From the NCBI GenBank assembly GCA_046160825.1, contig JBJXHC010000056.1, forward strand, positions 1 through 63,910: DNA of 63,910 nucleotides. The letters are read 5' to 3'. The stretch's first letter is position 1. The number at the start of each line of letters is the position of its first letter. This document shows, in pieces, positions 35,720-45,906 of this stretch. Made by a program: the position numbers and the translations under genes. The stretch is from JBJXHC01 sp046160825 (GTDB lineage Bacteria > Bacteroidota > Ignavibacteria > UBA10030 > UBA6906). The notes under the pieces were generated by a model that saw only the letters and a list, made by a program, of their open reading frames with translations, did no database searches and had not been told where the DNA came from.

Positions 35720-36517
35720 TCAGAAAAACAATCCCTCCGTTATCCCAATCTCCCAAGCCAGAAAAATTCCGAAAGCGACGCTCACCACGCCCGATACTCC
35801 TCGAACAACAGCATTCAGTCTGTGCAAGCGTGTCGCCGTAACAACGAACGGTACGCTGATGAGCATGCTCATGATCAGCATTCCCGCAATCGACCCTGCA
35901 CCAAACACGGCGATGTACATCATACCCAGCGCTGTGGACTTGATTGTTGCGAGAACAACGAGCATAACTGCTGCGCTTCCGGCCATGCCATGCATCAGGC
36001 CGATGAAAACCGAACGCTTCCCGTTAACAATACCGCGGACGACTGCATTTCCCCACCAGATTTTTGAGAATGTGTTGTGAGAATGAGCTTCTTCCCGTCC
36101 GTGCTCATGTACCTGCTCCACCGAGTGAACGTGAGGATGGACGTGTATGTGTCCGTCGTGTGAATGTGCGTGCATATGGACGGTTCCACCCCGGTAAAGG
36201 TTCCATAAAACCTTTGAGCCAAGGCCGATGATCATCAAAGCGACGAGGAATTCGAGTGCGAGTGCGAGTTTGTCGGGAATGTGAAGGTTGAGTGCGAGGA
36301 CAATCCACCCGACGATGAGCAGAGCAGCGGTGTGACCTATTCCCCAGAGTACTCCAACGACGGATGAACTGAATAATCCCTTCCGCTCACTGACAATTGT
36401 GGAGATGGCCACGAGATGGTCGGCATCGAGAGCGTGTTTGAGTCCGAGGAAGAATCCGAGACTGAGAATAGTGAAAGCTGCCGGGGCCTGTGCAGCCCCG
36501 TCAAGAGGGAATTCCAT
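35720..36517 (-). CDS. nickel/cobalt transporter family permease (UreH/NicO/HupN-like)
   Basis: The 265-residue protein has six or more helices with the metal motif HALDADH (28-34) in the second helix region. A very His-rich cytosolic loop spans about 114-147 and is punctuated by HxH pairs. These features point to divalent metal transport, nickel or cobalt most likely. No urease, hydrogenase or cobalamin genes are nearby, so the purpose is open. It could be an exporter of the RcnA/NicO kind. AGGAG lies upstream of the ATG. Confidence 0.85.
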   Translation of the reverse strand: MEFPLDGAAQAPAAFTILSLGFFLGLKHALDADHLVAISTIVSERKGLFSSSVVGVLWGIGHTAALLIVGWIVLALNLHIPDKLALALEFLVALMIIGLGSKVLWNLYRGGTVHMHAHSHDGHIHVHPHVHSVEQVHEHGREEAHSHNTFSKIWWGNAVVRGIVNGKRSVFIGLMHGMAGSAAVMLVVLATIKSTALGMMYIAVFGAGSIAGMLIMSMLISVPFVVTATRLHRLNAVVRGVSGVVSVAFGIFLAWEIGITEGLFF

Positions 36518-36560
36518 ATTTCAGAGTAGCTCCTATAAGCACTCTGAATATACAAAAACT

Positions 36561-37907
36561 CTATTTCATTTCATTGCCCTGAGCGAGAGGATCGAGTGTG
36601 GACAACGCTTCACGCGCCATGGATGCGGTCGGCTCTGTCAAGTGCGGGTTCAACGTCAATGCTGATGCAAGCATGGTGCGGGCCTTTTCGGTTTGGTGAG
36701 TTGCCTTGTAAATCAAACCTGCCCGGAAAAAAATTGTGGTGCTTTGTGTTTTCAATCTCATTGCTTCTTCGATGAGGGGAACGGCCTCGGCAGACTGATC
36801 ATTCTTGTGTAACGCCCATGCGTAGGTGCTCAACACGTCAATGTTCCCGGGTCGTTGGCGATATTCCCGTTCTGCACGTGAGAGAGCTTCAGGGAGAGTA
36901 ATGTCGTGATTCAAACAGAACTCGGCAAACTCACGGTCAACATTCCAACCACCACTGCCGTGTTCTTCAAACTCCGCCTCAACACGCTCCATGGTTGCGT
37001 CCCGGTTGACGCGATCACCGATGGCTTCATATTCGTCAACAAGCTGTTCAAGAAATCCATGGTCGAGCATGAGATCGAGAGCGTTCACGAGATGCGCAAT
37101 TGCCTTTCTGTGGTCTCCACGTGCCGACGCGACTTCGGCCTGTCCGCGCAACGCATGCGCGTAGCCCGGACGTTCCTCAAGTATTCCCGCGAAGATATGT
37201 TGCGCTGTGTCCAGCATTCCCTGTTGCATGTAGAGTTTGCCAAGAGTGTAGAGAGCCCAGGCGCGGTTTTCCTGACCGGGGATGCCACTCTGCGCAGCCA
37301 GTTTCATTGCTTCCCGCGCACCGTCAAGGTCACCATGAATCTCACGCAGGTACGAGACTCTGGAGTATGATCGAAGGTCCGGTCGTATGCTCATCATTTT
37401 ATCACATGCCTGAAGTGCCTGGTCGTATTCTCCCAATTCCACCAGGGCGTCGAAGAATACTCCGTATGCCGCAGCGCTATATGGATTGATGACGATGGCT
37501 TCTTCCACGATCGCCTTCGCTTCGGCAAAATGATGAAGTGTCAGTTGCATCGAGGCATTCGTCACGAGAGCGTCGAAATTCTTTGGATCTCTGCGCAGAG
37601 CCTCATCCAGCAGTGGCTGGGCTTTAAGTATGTACTCGTGCTGAAGTCCGCTGACTCTTCCTTCCTGAATAAAAACCTGTGCAAGTTCTACATAGTTCTT
37701 TATTTCGTCCGGATGCGATGCGATACGGTCACGATAATACTGGACGGACTTCCGGACGTTCCGAAATTCCACAGAAGTTGCCGCCTCGCCATTCCGCATG
37801 AGCAGGTCCGGAACGCTGTCCGAGGGGCGCTCCTGCACTATGTACAACCCGATTGCGGCCACGATGATGAGCGCCGCGGCGATTGTCCAATTTCTGATTC
37901 GTTGCAT
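36561..37907 (-). CDS. membrane-anchored TPR protein
   Basis: The 448-residue protein has an N-terminal membrane helix (about 7-25) and then about nine or ten tetratricopeptide repeats, e.g. QPLLDEALRRDPKNFDALV and AVPLIEEAMRLKTQSTTIFF. GGGAG lies seven bases before the ATG. It probably scaffolds proteins in the periplasm. It follows the metal efflux locus in the same direction after a 183-base gap, so a link with metal handling is possible but unproven. That gap holds only a short palindrome (ACGGG/CCCGT at 38040-38053). Confidence 0.85.
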   Translation of the reverse strand: MQRIRNWTIAAALIIVAAIGLYIVQERPSDSVPDLLMRNGEAATSVEFRNVRKSVQYYRDRIASHPDEIKNYVELAQVFIQEGRVSGLQHEYILKAQPLLDEALRRDPKNFDALVTNASMQLTLHHFAEAKAIVEEAIVINPYSAAAYGVFFDALVELGEYDQALQACDKMMSIRPDLRSYSRVSYLREIHGDLDGAREAMKLAAQSGIPGQENRAWALYTLGKLYMQQGMLDTAQHIFAGILEERPGYAHALRGQAEVASARGDHRKAIAHLVNALDLMLDHGFLEQLVDEYEAIGDRVNRDATMERVEAEFEEHGSGGWNVDREFAEFCLNHDITLPEALSRAEREYRQRPGNIDVLSTYAWALHKNDQSAEAVPLIEEAMRLKTQSTTIFFRAGLIYKATHQTEKARTMLASALTLNPHLTEPTASMAREALSTLDPLAQGNEMK

Positions 37908-38090
37908 GGTAATCTCCCTGAAGCCAACAGGAACTCCGACATATGGCTCTCTCTCGCGCTTCCATCAAATATGCCGGAGTCCCGTTGGTATTCTAAATGA
38001 CAAGTTGTCCGAGCGGAAATACTGCTGGCTAGTCTCTATACGGGGAATCCCGTTTAGTGGATTGCTTTGATGCACAAACAGCGATTCGTC

Positions 38091-41000
38091 TCATTCTTTG
38101 CCGCGCCGTAGTTGTGGCGTTCCCCCATATTTTACGAATAGTGCCGGAATGACGATCATGTTTAGTGCCGTTGAGCTGAGAAGTCCTCCGAGAATTACTA
38201 CCGCCATCGGTGCCTGAATCTCGCTTCCCGGCTGATCGGCAGCAATTGCCAGCGGAATGAGTGCCAACGCAGCGGTCAGGGCTGTCATGAGTACGGGCGT
38301 CAGTCGTTCAACGGATCCCCTGAAAACCGCTTCCCGGAATCCCACTCCTTCGGCAAGAAGATGGAAGTAATGGGAGACCATCAGAATGCCGTTGCGGGTT
38401 GCAATGCCAAACAGGGTTACAAAGCCCACGAGCGAAGCGATGCTGATAATGCCATCCGACAGAAGGACTGCGAATACACCACCGATGAGGGCGAGAGGCA
38501 GGTTTACCATGACAAGAATCGAAGTCCTGAATGATTTGAATTCAATGTAGAGGATGAGATAAATGGCAATAATGGCTGCGATGCTTAACAAGCTGATAAT
38601 CCGCGTCGCCTCTTGTTCACTCTCGAACTGTCCACCGTACTCCACATAGTACCCTTGTGGTAACGAAACGCTTGTCGCAATTCGTGTCCGGATGTCATCA
38701 ATCACCCCACGAAGGTCACGCCCCGACACGTTTGCCTGCACAACGATCTTTCTCTGGACGTTCTCACGGCTGATTGTGTTGGGGCCCTTCTCTGAGGTGA
38801 CGGAAGCGAGCTCCGCAATCGAAACTTTCGCACCCGTTGGTGTATCGAATCGCGCCTGCTTGATCTTCTCTATGCTTCCACGATTGTTCTCATCAAACCG
38901 AACCAACAAATCAAAGGTCTGTTGTCCTTCAAGCACCTGGGAAACAACTTCACCGTTGAAGGCAACATCAATGGCTTCGGAGAAGTCGGTAATAGTCATC
39001 CCATACTTTGCCATCACAAGACGGTTCGCCCGTATGCGGATCTGCGGTACGTCCATTTGTTGTTCCACTGAAAGGTCCACAACGCCGGTAACGCTTTCCA
39101 TCTGTTTCTTGATATCCTGGGCAACGGCCCGTAGGCGATAGAGGTCAGTACCAAATACCTTCACGGCAATGTTGGCACGCGTTCCCGACAGCATGTGATC
39201 AATTCTGTGGCCGAGCGGTTGACCGATGGTGATATTTGTCCCCGGCACAACCGACAACAGCCGCCGTAGTTCGTCGAGCATCTGCTCCTTGGACTGATCC
39301 ACGAGCTCGAACCTCGCATCAAGCTCCGCCGCGTTCACACCCTGTGCATGTTCATCGAGCTCCGCCCGTCCCGTTCGTCGGGCTGTTGACTTAATTGCGG
39401 GATGACTCAGCAGGATGTTCTCTACCATGTTGCCGATCTTGTTCGACTCTTCAAGTGATGTACCGGGCATTGTGAGTACGCTGATCGTAAGCGACCCTTC
39501 GTTAAACTCCGGGAGAAATGCCCTGCCAAGAAATGGCAACACCGCTATTGCGGCAAGAAGTGCAATCGCGGCCCCTATAAGAACGACATTGGGCTTCCGC
39601 ACTACCACATCGAGAGTTCCTGAGTATCTGGCCTTGAGCCAACGAACGACAGCGCTATCTCCCTCTTTGTGAATGAATTTTGCACGAGGCAACAAGTACG
39701 CACACATTGCCGGTGTTACTGTGAGCGCTACAATCAATGATGCGCTGATGGCGGCAATGTACGCCACGCCAAGCGGGCGCAATAATCTTCCTTCCACGCC
39801 ACTCAAAAAAAACAGCGGGAGAAACACAACGATGATAATCAGTGTAGCATTGACAATGGATGAACGGATCTCTTTTGATGCCTCGAAGATGACGTCCAGG
39901 GGGGGACGGCGCTGGCCTTCCTGTTTCTGTGCATTCTCTTTGAGTCGTCTGAACACGTTTTCCACGTCGATGATCGCATCATCCACGATAGCTCCCACGG
40001 CAATTGCCATTCCTCCAAGCGTCATGGTGTTGATCGTAATATCAAACAGCTTCATGACGAAGATTGCAAAGATCAACGAGAGCGGCATTGCTGTCAACGA
40101 AATAAGCGTTGTTCTGACGTTGGCAAGGAACAGGAACAGAATGACAATGACGAGAATTGCTCCGTCACGAAGGGCAGCCTGGACATTGTCAAGGGCAACC
40201 TGAATGAAGTCCGACTGACGGAAGATGTGGCTGTTGATGGCCATTCCTTGCGGCAGTGTCCGCTGGATTTCATCGAGAGTGTATTCAACGCGTTGAGTGA
40301 GATCGAGAGTGTTAGCTCCGGGTTGTTTTTGAATGGATATGACGACCGCTGATTTGGCGTTCACCGAGCCGTCACCTATTTTCGTGGCTGCATCAATCTT
40401 CACCTCAGCAACATCCCTGACAAGAACCGGCACTTTGTCCCGTACCTTGACGACGCTATTACGGATGTCATCAACCGAGTACACCCGACCGAGACCTCGA
40501 ATCAGATATTCCTGCCCCTTTTCCATGAACACGCCCCCGGAAGAGTTTTGGTTCGACGCTTCAACCGCTTCAAGCACCTCGTGCAGCGACACATCGAATG
40601 CAAGGAGTTTGTCCGGATCGACAAGAACCTGATATTGCTTCCGGCCACCACCAATCGGGATAACTTGAGAAATACCTGGGACCGCAAGCAGTCGCTTGCG
40701 AATTGTCCAGTCGGCCTCCGACCGAACATCGACCTCTGAGTGTATCTCGCTCGATATGCTCACGAGCATGATCTCACCCATAATTGATGAGACCGGAGCC
40801 AACACCGGGATTTGTACACCGGTGGGAAGTTGGCCGCTGATGAGTTGGAGTTTTTCGGTAACAATCTGGCGTGCAAGGAAAACGTCGGTGCCCCAATCGA
40901 ATTCCACCCACACGATGGAAATTCCCATTGCGGTTGACGAGCGGACGCGGCGAACACCAGTTGCGCCGTTCACCGCAGTCTCGATTGGGAACGTCACCAT

Positions 41001-41189
41001 CGTCTCAACTTCTTCCGGAGCCATACCATGGGCTTCGGTGAGCAACACAACGGTTGGTGCGGTCAAGTCGGGAAAGACATCGACAGGAATTTGGAAGACG
41101 GTGATGACCCCGGCGACCAGCACTGCGCAGGCCCCGATGATCACCATGAGCCTGTTCTTCAGCGAGGATTTTATGATTGCGTCAAGCAT
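38091..41189 (-). CDS. heavy-metal efflux RND pump (CusA/CzcA family)
   Basis: The 1032-residue inner-membrane pump has the twelve-helix, two-periplasmic-loop RND layout and normal length. The helix 4 proton-relay region reads AVGAIVDDAIIDVENVFRR, the heavy-metal-efflux form. It exports monovalent or divalent metals together with the adaptor at 41425-42960. AAGGA lies nine bases before the ATG. The three-Met copper relay of CusA is not evident, so copper/silver versus zinc/cobalt/nickel is not decided. No outer-membrane channel gene is in the window. Confidence 0.93.
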   Translation of the reverse strand: MLDAIIKSSLKNRLMVIIGACAVLVAGVITVFQIPVDVFPDLTAPTVVLLTEAHGMAPEEVETMVTFPIETAVNGATGVRRVRSSTAMGISIVWVEFDWGTDVFLARQIVTEKLQLISGQLPTGVQIPVLAPVSSIMGEIMLVSISSEIHSEVDVRSEADWTIRKRLLAVPGISQVIPIGGGRKQYQVLVDPDKLLAFDVSLHEVLEAVEASNQNSSGGVFMEKGQEYLIRGLGRVYSVDDIRNSVVKVRDKVPVLVRDVAEVKIDAATKIGDGSVNAKSAVVISIQKQPGANTLDLTQRVEYTLDEIQRTLPQGMAINSHIFRQSDFIQVALDNVQAALRDGAILVIVILFLFLANVRTTLISLTAMPLSLIFAIFVMKLFDITINTMTLGGMAIAVGAIVDDAIIDVENVFRRLKENAQKQEGQRRPPLDVIFEASKEIRSSIVNATLIIIVVFLPLFFLSGVEGRLLRPLGVAYIAAISASLIVALTVTPAMCAYLLPRAKFIHKEGDSAVVRWLKARYSGTLDVVVRKPNVVLIGAAIALLAAIAVLPFLGRAFLPEFNEGSLTISVLTMPGTSLEESNKIGNMVENILLSHPAIKSTARRTGRAELDEHAQGVNAAELDARFELVDQSKEQMLDELRRLLSVVPGTNITIGQPLGHRIDHMLSGTRANIAVKVFGTDLYRLRAVAQDIKKQMESVTGVVDLSVEQQMDVPQIRIRANRLVMAKYGMTITDFSEAIDVAFNGEVVSQVLEGQQTFDLLVRFDENNRGSIEKIKQARFDTPTGAKVSIAELASVTSEKGPNTISRENVQRKIVVQANVSGRDLRGVIDDIRTRIATSVSLPQGYYVEYGGQFESEQEATRIISLLSIAAIIAIYLILYIEFKSFRTSILVMVNLPLALIGGVFAVLLSDGIISIASLVGFVTLFGIATRNGILMVSHYFHLLAEGVGFREAVFRGSVERLTPVLMTALTAALALIPLAIAADQPGSEIQAPMAVVILGGLLSSTALNMIVIPALFVKYGGTPQLRRGKE

Positions 41190-41246
41190 GAAAAAAATTC
41201 CTTTGATGAGAAAACACTTGGTTCGGTGCCAGTGAAAACTCCTGAA

Positions 41247-41411
41247 TTAGGGGTTACAGCGAAACGCCACTTTTTTTGATGCCCTGTTCCCCTCGTGATC
41301 CAGGATGACAACAACCTCCAACTCCAAATCAAGTTGATCTGTTACAGTATTTATGAACTCCTCGTGAATGTCGTAACTGAGTGCGTCCAAGTGAACTTGT
41401 TCCGAGAGCAT
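41247..41411 (-). CDS. small acidic ORF between adaptor and pump genes, unknown
   Basis: A 54-residue reading from ATG 41411 begins 13 bases after the adaptor stop and ends 57 bases before the pump ATG. It reads MLSEQVHLDALSYDIHEEF and has a hydrophobic beta-like stretch LELEVVVILDHEGN. It is well-formed as protein but has no clear ribosome binding site and no family I know. It could be non-coding. Confidence 0.35.
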   Translation of the reverse strand: MLSEQVHLDALSYDIHEEFINTVTDQLDLELEVVVILDHEGNRASKKVAFRCNP

Positions 41412-41424
41412 GAACCCAATATGC

Positions 41425-42960
41425 CTAGTGTTCGTGACCGTGCGCAGGCAACTGGGTCGATAATGATGCAAGCCGGACTTGATAAGCACCGACCGTTACC
41501 ACCCGTTCACCAATTTTCACTCCACTGCGGATTTCAACCCAGCCGCCATCGCTTCCTCCAAGTTCCACCTCACGTCGGGCAAAGGCTTCGCCCTCGATGT
41601 GCACGTAGACTGCATATTTTCCTTCTTCCTCAATCAATGCAGTCTCCGGTATTGCAATCACGGGCGCTTGTTCTCCGGTCTTAATCGAGACTTCGGCAAA
41701 CATACCAATGCGAAGAACACCCGTGGGGTTTACTACTTCAAAGATCACCGGTACGGTGCGGGTACGTTCGTCCACGACACTTCCTACAGAGACAAGCCGG
41801 CCATTGCGCTCGTGAACCTCGAATCTCTCCGGAATTCCGGCAACACGGAACTCAGCACGGCGGGGATTGGATATTTTGCCGATTTCTCCAACGGGGACAG
41901 ATGCATGAACCCAAATGGCGGATGTGTTCACGACCCTGAAGAGCGGATCGCCCGGTTGAAACTGCCTCCCAAGAGTGTAGTCTGTCTCGACAATTGTCCC
42001 CGAAATCGGTGACCGTAACAGGAAGTTATATTCATTCGGAAGCTGTGGGTTAATGGTATCTCTCTGAACTGATCTGCTGAAGGCTTCGAGGTTTGCCCGT
42101 GCCTTGTTGTACCCAGTTTCTGCTTCTTGAAACTCCCGCGTTGATATCGAACCGTTTGCGAATAATTGCTGTGAGCGTTCGTACTCTGACTTTGCAAGTG
42201 TATGCTCGCCCTCAGCCTCGGCGTACAAGGCGGCGAAGTTCTCTCCACCATCAACCGTCTGTGCAGCGGATGTCAGGGTCGCCAACACGTTGCCGCGCTG
42301 TGTGAATATTCCTACCACCGGAATGCGTCGATTATGCTCAGGTTGGAGCGTGCCTGCAAACGGGGCACTGACAATCACGTCGAAGTCCTTGCGGGCCATG
42401 ATCTCGCCCGGTGCCCGGACTGCCTGACTTATCACACGCCTCTCAACTTGCTCCGTCCTGAAGTCTGTCTTCCATTGTTGCTCCTTCAGATAGGTAATCA
42501 GTTGTTCAGCCCGACCTGATTCCTGCGCAGATGGAATACTTTCAATCGATGCGAAGACCTGTATTCCTTCAACCTTCAGGGTATCAGTAAATCCTCCCTT
42601 GACAACCATCGTCAGCTCATATGTTCCGGGTTTATCAAACGTGATGCTCGGGCGGTAGATCCCAATCGGTAAAGGTTTCTCAACCGTCTGTTCAACAATG
42701 GCTCCGTCTCCAGAGCGAAAGTGCAGGTGAACGACTTCATCCTCGAATGGCTTGAAATCACCTAAGCGGGTGAGATGCGCAGCGAAGCGCGCTTCCTTGC
42801 CGACGATGAGCGCTGGATATTCCATGAACAACTCCGACTTTTCTGTCCAGAGCGTGACGGAGCCACCCTCGGGTGTATTCTCTTCCTCTTGATGCTCATG
42901 TGTGCTGCAGGATAATAGCAGCAAAGACAATAGTAATATTGTAACCCAGTGGATACGCAT
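41425..42960 (-). CDS. RND efflux periplasmic adaptor lipoprotein (CusB type)
   Basis: The ATG at 42960, with AAGGGA upstream, starts a lipoprotein signal (LLLLSC) and gives 511 residues. A His/Glu-rich stretch (STHEHQEEEN) follows the lipid Cys. An N-terminal CusB-specific beta domain precedes the membrane-fusion core: a long hairpin (about 250-320, AEGEHTLAKSEYERSQQLF), a lipoyl-type domain around SPISGTIVETDYTLG, and beta-barrel and membrane-proximal domains. The C-terminus ends AHGHEH. It links the pump to an outer-membrane channel and may hand metal to it. Confidence 0.9.
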   Translation of the reverse strand: MRIHWVTILLLSLLLLSCSTHEHQEEENTPEGGSVTLWTEKSELFMEYPALIVGKEARFAAHLTRLGDFKPFEDEVVHLHFRSGDGAIVEQTVEKPLPIGIYRPSITFDKPGTYELTMVVKGGFTDTLKVEGIQVFASIESIPSAQESGRAEQLITYLKEQQWKTDFRTEQVERRVISQAVRAPGEIMARKDFDVIVSAPFAGTLQPEHNRRIPVVGIFTQRGNVLATLTSAAQTVDGGENFAALYAEAEGEHTLAKSEYERSQQLFANGSISTREFQEAETGYNKARANLEAFSRSVQRDTINPQLPNEYNFLLRSPISGTIVETDYTLGRQFQPGDPLFRVVNTSAIWVHASVPVGEIGKISNPRRAEFRVAGIPERFEVHERNGRLVSVGSVVDERTRTVPVIFEVVNPTGVLRIGMFAEVSIKTGEQAPVIAIPETALIEEEGKYAVYVHIEGEAFARREVELGGSDGGWVEIRSGVKIGERVVTVGAYQVRLASLSTQLPAHGHEH

Positions 42961-43047
42961 GGCTTTCCCTTGAAAGGCTGATTGAAACGAATTATGAAGC
43001 ATGTCGACCGCGTACTGCTCCTACATGCAGACAGGTCGTTGCAAGAA

Positions 43048-43473
43048 TCAGCTTAAAGGGGGAGAGCGATCAGAAATATGGTGTGTAAAGAGAAGACTAT
43101 GAGGAGGCGAGTTTTCGTGAGGTAGAAAACTCTGTCGGTGTGCGGCATTGCTTGGAATTGATTGAGAAGGAAGATCGGACGACTGCATCGGGAGTGCAAT
43201 ACCGCCAACACTTTGCTTATGCAAAACCTGCAACCCGACAAGTTCTAACACGGGGTCGAAATGGTAGTGACCATCATTGCGTGCCACCGACGCCGTCTGA
43301 ATTAACAATTGCCAGGAATGAGCGTGAGCAAGAAAATCGTGGCGATGTTCGAGCGATTCCGCATGCCGGTGATCCATCCGTATATGCAGATGAACCTTCG
43401 TGGTTCCAATCGAACCAACGAGGCACGCGAGCGCGGTTATTATTCTAATATATCTATGTATATGAACGATCAT
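43048..43473 (-). CDS. His-rich exported protein at the head of the metal efflux locus
   Basis: The 141-residue protein starts at ATG 43471-43473 with a hydrophobic segment (RIITALACLVGSIG) and contains 18 His, many as HxH (VHLHIRMDHRHAESLEHRH). It is probably a periplasmic metal-binding or sensing partner of the adaptor and pump, 87 bases upstream of the adaptor gene. I do not recognise a named family. Similar small His-rich proteins are known near Cus-like operons. Confidence 0.6.
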   Translation of the reverse strand: MIVHIHRYIRIITALACLVGSIGTTKVHLHIRMDHRHAESLEHRHDFLAHAHSWQLLIQTASVARNDGHYHFDPVLELVGLQVLHKQSVGGIALPMQSSDLPSQSIPSNAAHRQSFLPHENSPPHSLLFTHHISDRSPPLS

Positions 43474-43572
43474 CGTGGGACAATAGTACAGCTTTTGGTG
43501 TAAAGAAACAAAATAGTGATCAACGGCGGGATAAGAATTGTTGTGAAAGTGTTCGTTGCCACGCGCAGGGGT

Positions 43573-43589
43573 TCAATCGTTCCGATTGA
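43573..43589. promoter_or_regulatory. palindrome in the divergent region, possible operator
   Basis: TCAATCG / CGATTGA, separated by TTC, is a perfect 7-bp inverted repeat in the 292-base region between the efflux locus (minus) and the SSP411 gene (plus). No convincing promoter or other gene was found in 43474-43765. The operator role is a guess from position. Confidence 0.25.
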
Positions 43590-43765
43590 CCGCCCAAGCC
43601 GACAACCTCTGCGGACAACAGACGACGTTACGACTTCCCGTTGGCACCTGCCATTAAAAGTCCGTATTATCATCTATCAAAAGCAGGTTCCCGAGTAAGC
43701 CTGTTGACATCAGTTCAGGACAAGGAATCACGCGCTCCATCGTTAACGAAATTCTCCAAAAGCAC

Positions 43766-45880
43766 ATGGCTGAAAGCAGGAAACCCAACCGACTCATTCA
43801 TGAGAAGAGCCCGTATCTCCTCCAGCATGCATATAATCCGGTGAACTGGTATGCATGGGGCGAGGAGGCGTTTGCAACTGCGCGTGCAGAACAGAAGCCG
43901 ATTTTTCTTTCCACCGGATACTCGACCTGTCACTGGTGTCATGTGATGGAACATGAATCGTTCGAGAATGACTCGATTGCCGCTTTGATGAATGCGCAAT
44001 TCGTTTGCATCAAAGTGGACAGGGAAGAGCGACCTGATGTGGACAAAGTCTATATGACGGCGTTGCAAAGTATGGGACAGAACGGTGGCTGGCCGATGTC
44101 CATGTTTCTCACGCCGGAACTGAAACCGTTTTATGGCGGAACGTACTTCCCTCCGGAATCGCGGTACGGTCGTGCCGGATTCCTTGATCTTCTGAAACGC
44201 ATCCATGAAGTCTGGACGAATGACCGACAGAAGGTGCTCGAATCGGCTGAAGGAATAACGACGTACCTGCGGCAGGCATCAGCGGCAACGACATCGGGTT
44301 CATTTCCGACAGAACACTCGCTTGACACATGCTTCTCCCAGTTTGATCGCAGCTTTGACAATGCCTTTGGTGGATTCAACGGGGCGCCAAAGTTTCCACG
44401 TCCCTCCACACTGACATTCCTCATGCACTACTTCAAACGCAAACAAAACGCCGATGCGTTGGAGATGTGTGCGACCACACTCCGCAAGATGTCCGAGGGA
44501 GGGATTTATGATCATGTTGGCGGCGGGTTCCACAGGTATTCCGTGGATGCAGAATGGCGGGTGCCGCACTTCGAGAAAATGCTGTACGATCAGGCCCAGC
44601 TTGTCACCTCGTGTGTTGACGTCTATCTTGCGACGAAGGATCCATATTACGCTGATGTTGCTCGTGATGTGCTTGAGTATGTTATGCGAGACATGACTGA
44701 CGCTGGTGGTGGATTTTATTCGGCGGAGGATGCAGACAGTTCAAGGCCGGACTCGCCTGATGAAAAAGGAGAGGGGGTATTCTATGTCTGGTCTGCTGCG
44801 GAGATTCAAGATGCGTTGGGGCAGGATGCCGCTCTATTCATGTTCCATTTTGGTGTTGAAGAAACAGGAAATGCACTCGCCGATCCCCAGCACGAATTCA
44901 CGGGACAGAATATTCTGTACATCGCTCATTCCATACAGGAAACGGCAAAGGAATTCAATCTCACGGAAACACAAGTCGTGAAGAGTATCGAATGTTCAAA
45001 GAAGGTGTTGTTTGATATCCGCACTCGTCGGCCACGACCGCATCTCGATGATAAGATTCTTACGTCGTGGAATGGATTGATGATCAGCGCGTTTGCAAGG
45101 GCATACCAGGCGTTGGATGATTCCCGGCACCTGGACACTGCCACACGTTCTGCGAACTTTGTGTTAACAAAGCTTTCTTCTACTGACGATAACACATTGC
45201 TTCGCCGGTACCGCGACGGAGAGGCGAAATACGAAGCCCACCTTGACGATTACGCGTTCCTGGTACAAGGCCTTCTCGATTTGTACGAGGCGTCGTTCGA
45301 TCTGCGTTGGCTGCGGGCCGCGATAACACTGACGGAAACACAGGTGGGAATATTTTGGGATGATTCCGCCGGCGGGTTCTTTGACACGTCCGGAAAGGAT
45401 CCGTCCATTCTCGTCCGCATGAAAGAACAATACGATGGTGCGGAACCTGCGGGAAACTCAATTGCTGTCATGAACCTGCTACGACTTTCCCGGATAACCG
45501 GGCGGAAGGAATGGAGAACGCTTGCCGATCGGGCCTTGGCATTTTTCTCCGGTACACTCACGCAACATCCCCACGTCATGCCGCAGATGGCCGCCGCTCT
45601 GGACTTCGCCATCAGTTCTCCAATTCAAATTGTCATAGCGGGGAAGGCGACTGATCCGCATACGGTGGAATTACTGCGCGAGGTTCGCTCGCACTATCTT
45701 CCCAACCACATCTTGATCGTGACAAATGGTTCAGCCGAACTCGGCGGCGTGGCTGCGTTTGCTTCCACACTCAAGAGTATTAATGGTGCACCAACGGTGT
45801 ACATTTGTGAAAACTATAGTTGCCAGCTTCCAACATCGGAAGTGACGGTTGTCAGGGAACAGTTGTTGAAACAACGATGA
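43766..45880 (+). CDS. thioredoxin-domain protein, YyaL/SSP411 (DUF255) family
   Basis: The 704-residue protein has an N-terminal thioredoxin-like domain (about 1-165) with the family motif CHWCH (55-59) in STGYSTCHWCHVMEHESF. A six-hairpin glycosidase-like all-helical region (about 180-600) contains GGGFHRYSVDAEWRVPHFEKM and YDQAQL. A smaller C-terminal domain follows. This matches the widespread SSP411/spermatogenesis-associated protein 20 family, whose reaction is unknown. It stands alone on its strand. Confidence 0.93.
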   Translation: MAESRKPNRLIHEKSPYLLQHAYNPVNWYAWGEEAFATARAEQKPIFLSTGYSTCHWCHVMEHESFENDSIAALMNAQFVCIKVDREERPDVDKVYMTALQSMGQNGGWPMSMFLTPELKPFYGGTYFPPESRYGRAGFLDLLKRIHEVWTNDRQKVLESAEGITTYLRQASAATTSGSFPTEHSLDTCFSQFDRSFDNAFGGFNGAPKFPRPSTLTFLMHYFKRKQNADALEMCATTLRKMSEGGIYDHVGGGFHRYSVDAEWRVPHFEKMLYDQAQLVTSCVDVYLATKDPYYADVARDVLEYVMRDMTDAGGGFYSAEDADSSRPDSPDEKGEGVFYVWSAAEIQDALGQDAALFMFHFGVEETGNALADPQHEFTGQNILYIAHSIQETAKEFNLTETQVVKSIECSKKVLFDIRTRRPRPHLDDKILTSWNGLMISAFARAYQALDDSRHLDTATRSANFVLTKLSSTDDNTLLRRYRDGEAKYEAHLDDYAFLVQGLLDLYEASFDLRWLRAAITLTETQVGIFWDDSAGGFFDTSGKDPSILVRMKEQYDGAEPAGNSIAVMNLLRLSRITGRKEWRTLADRALAFFSGTLTQHPHVMPQMAAALDFAISSPIQIVIAGKATDPHTVELLREVRSHYLPNHILIVTNGSAELGGVAAFASTLKSINGAPTVYICENYSCQLPTSEVTVVREQLLKQR

Positions 45881-45906
45881 GGAATCGGGCTTGAGCGAGG
45901 GACTTT

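Noticed and set aside
38038..38056. ACGGG/CCCGT palindrome as terminator of the metal efflux operon
   Set aside because: Only a 5-bp stem and no T tract on the minus strand.
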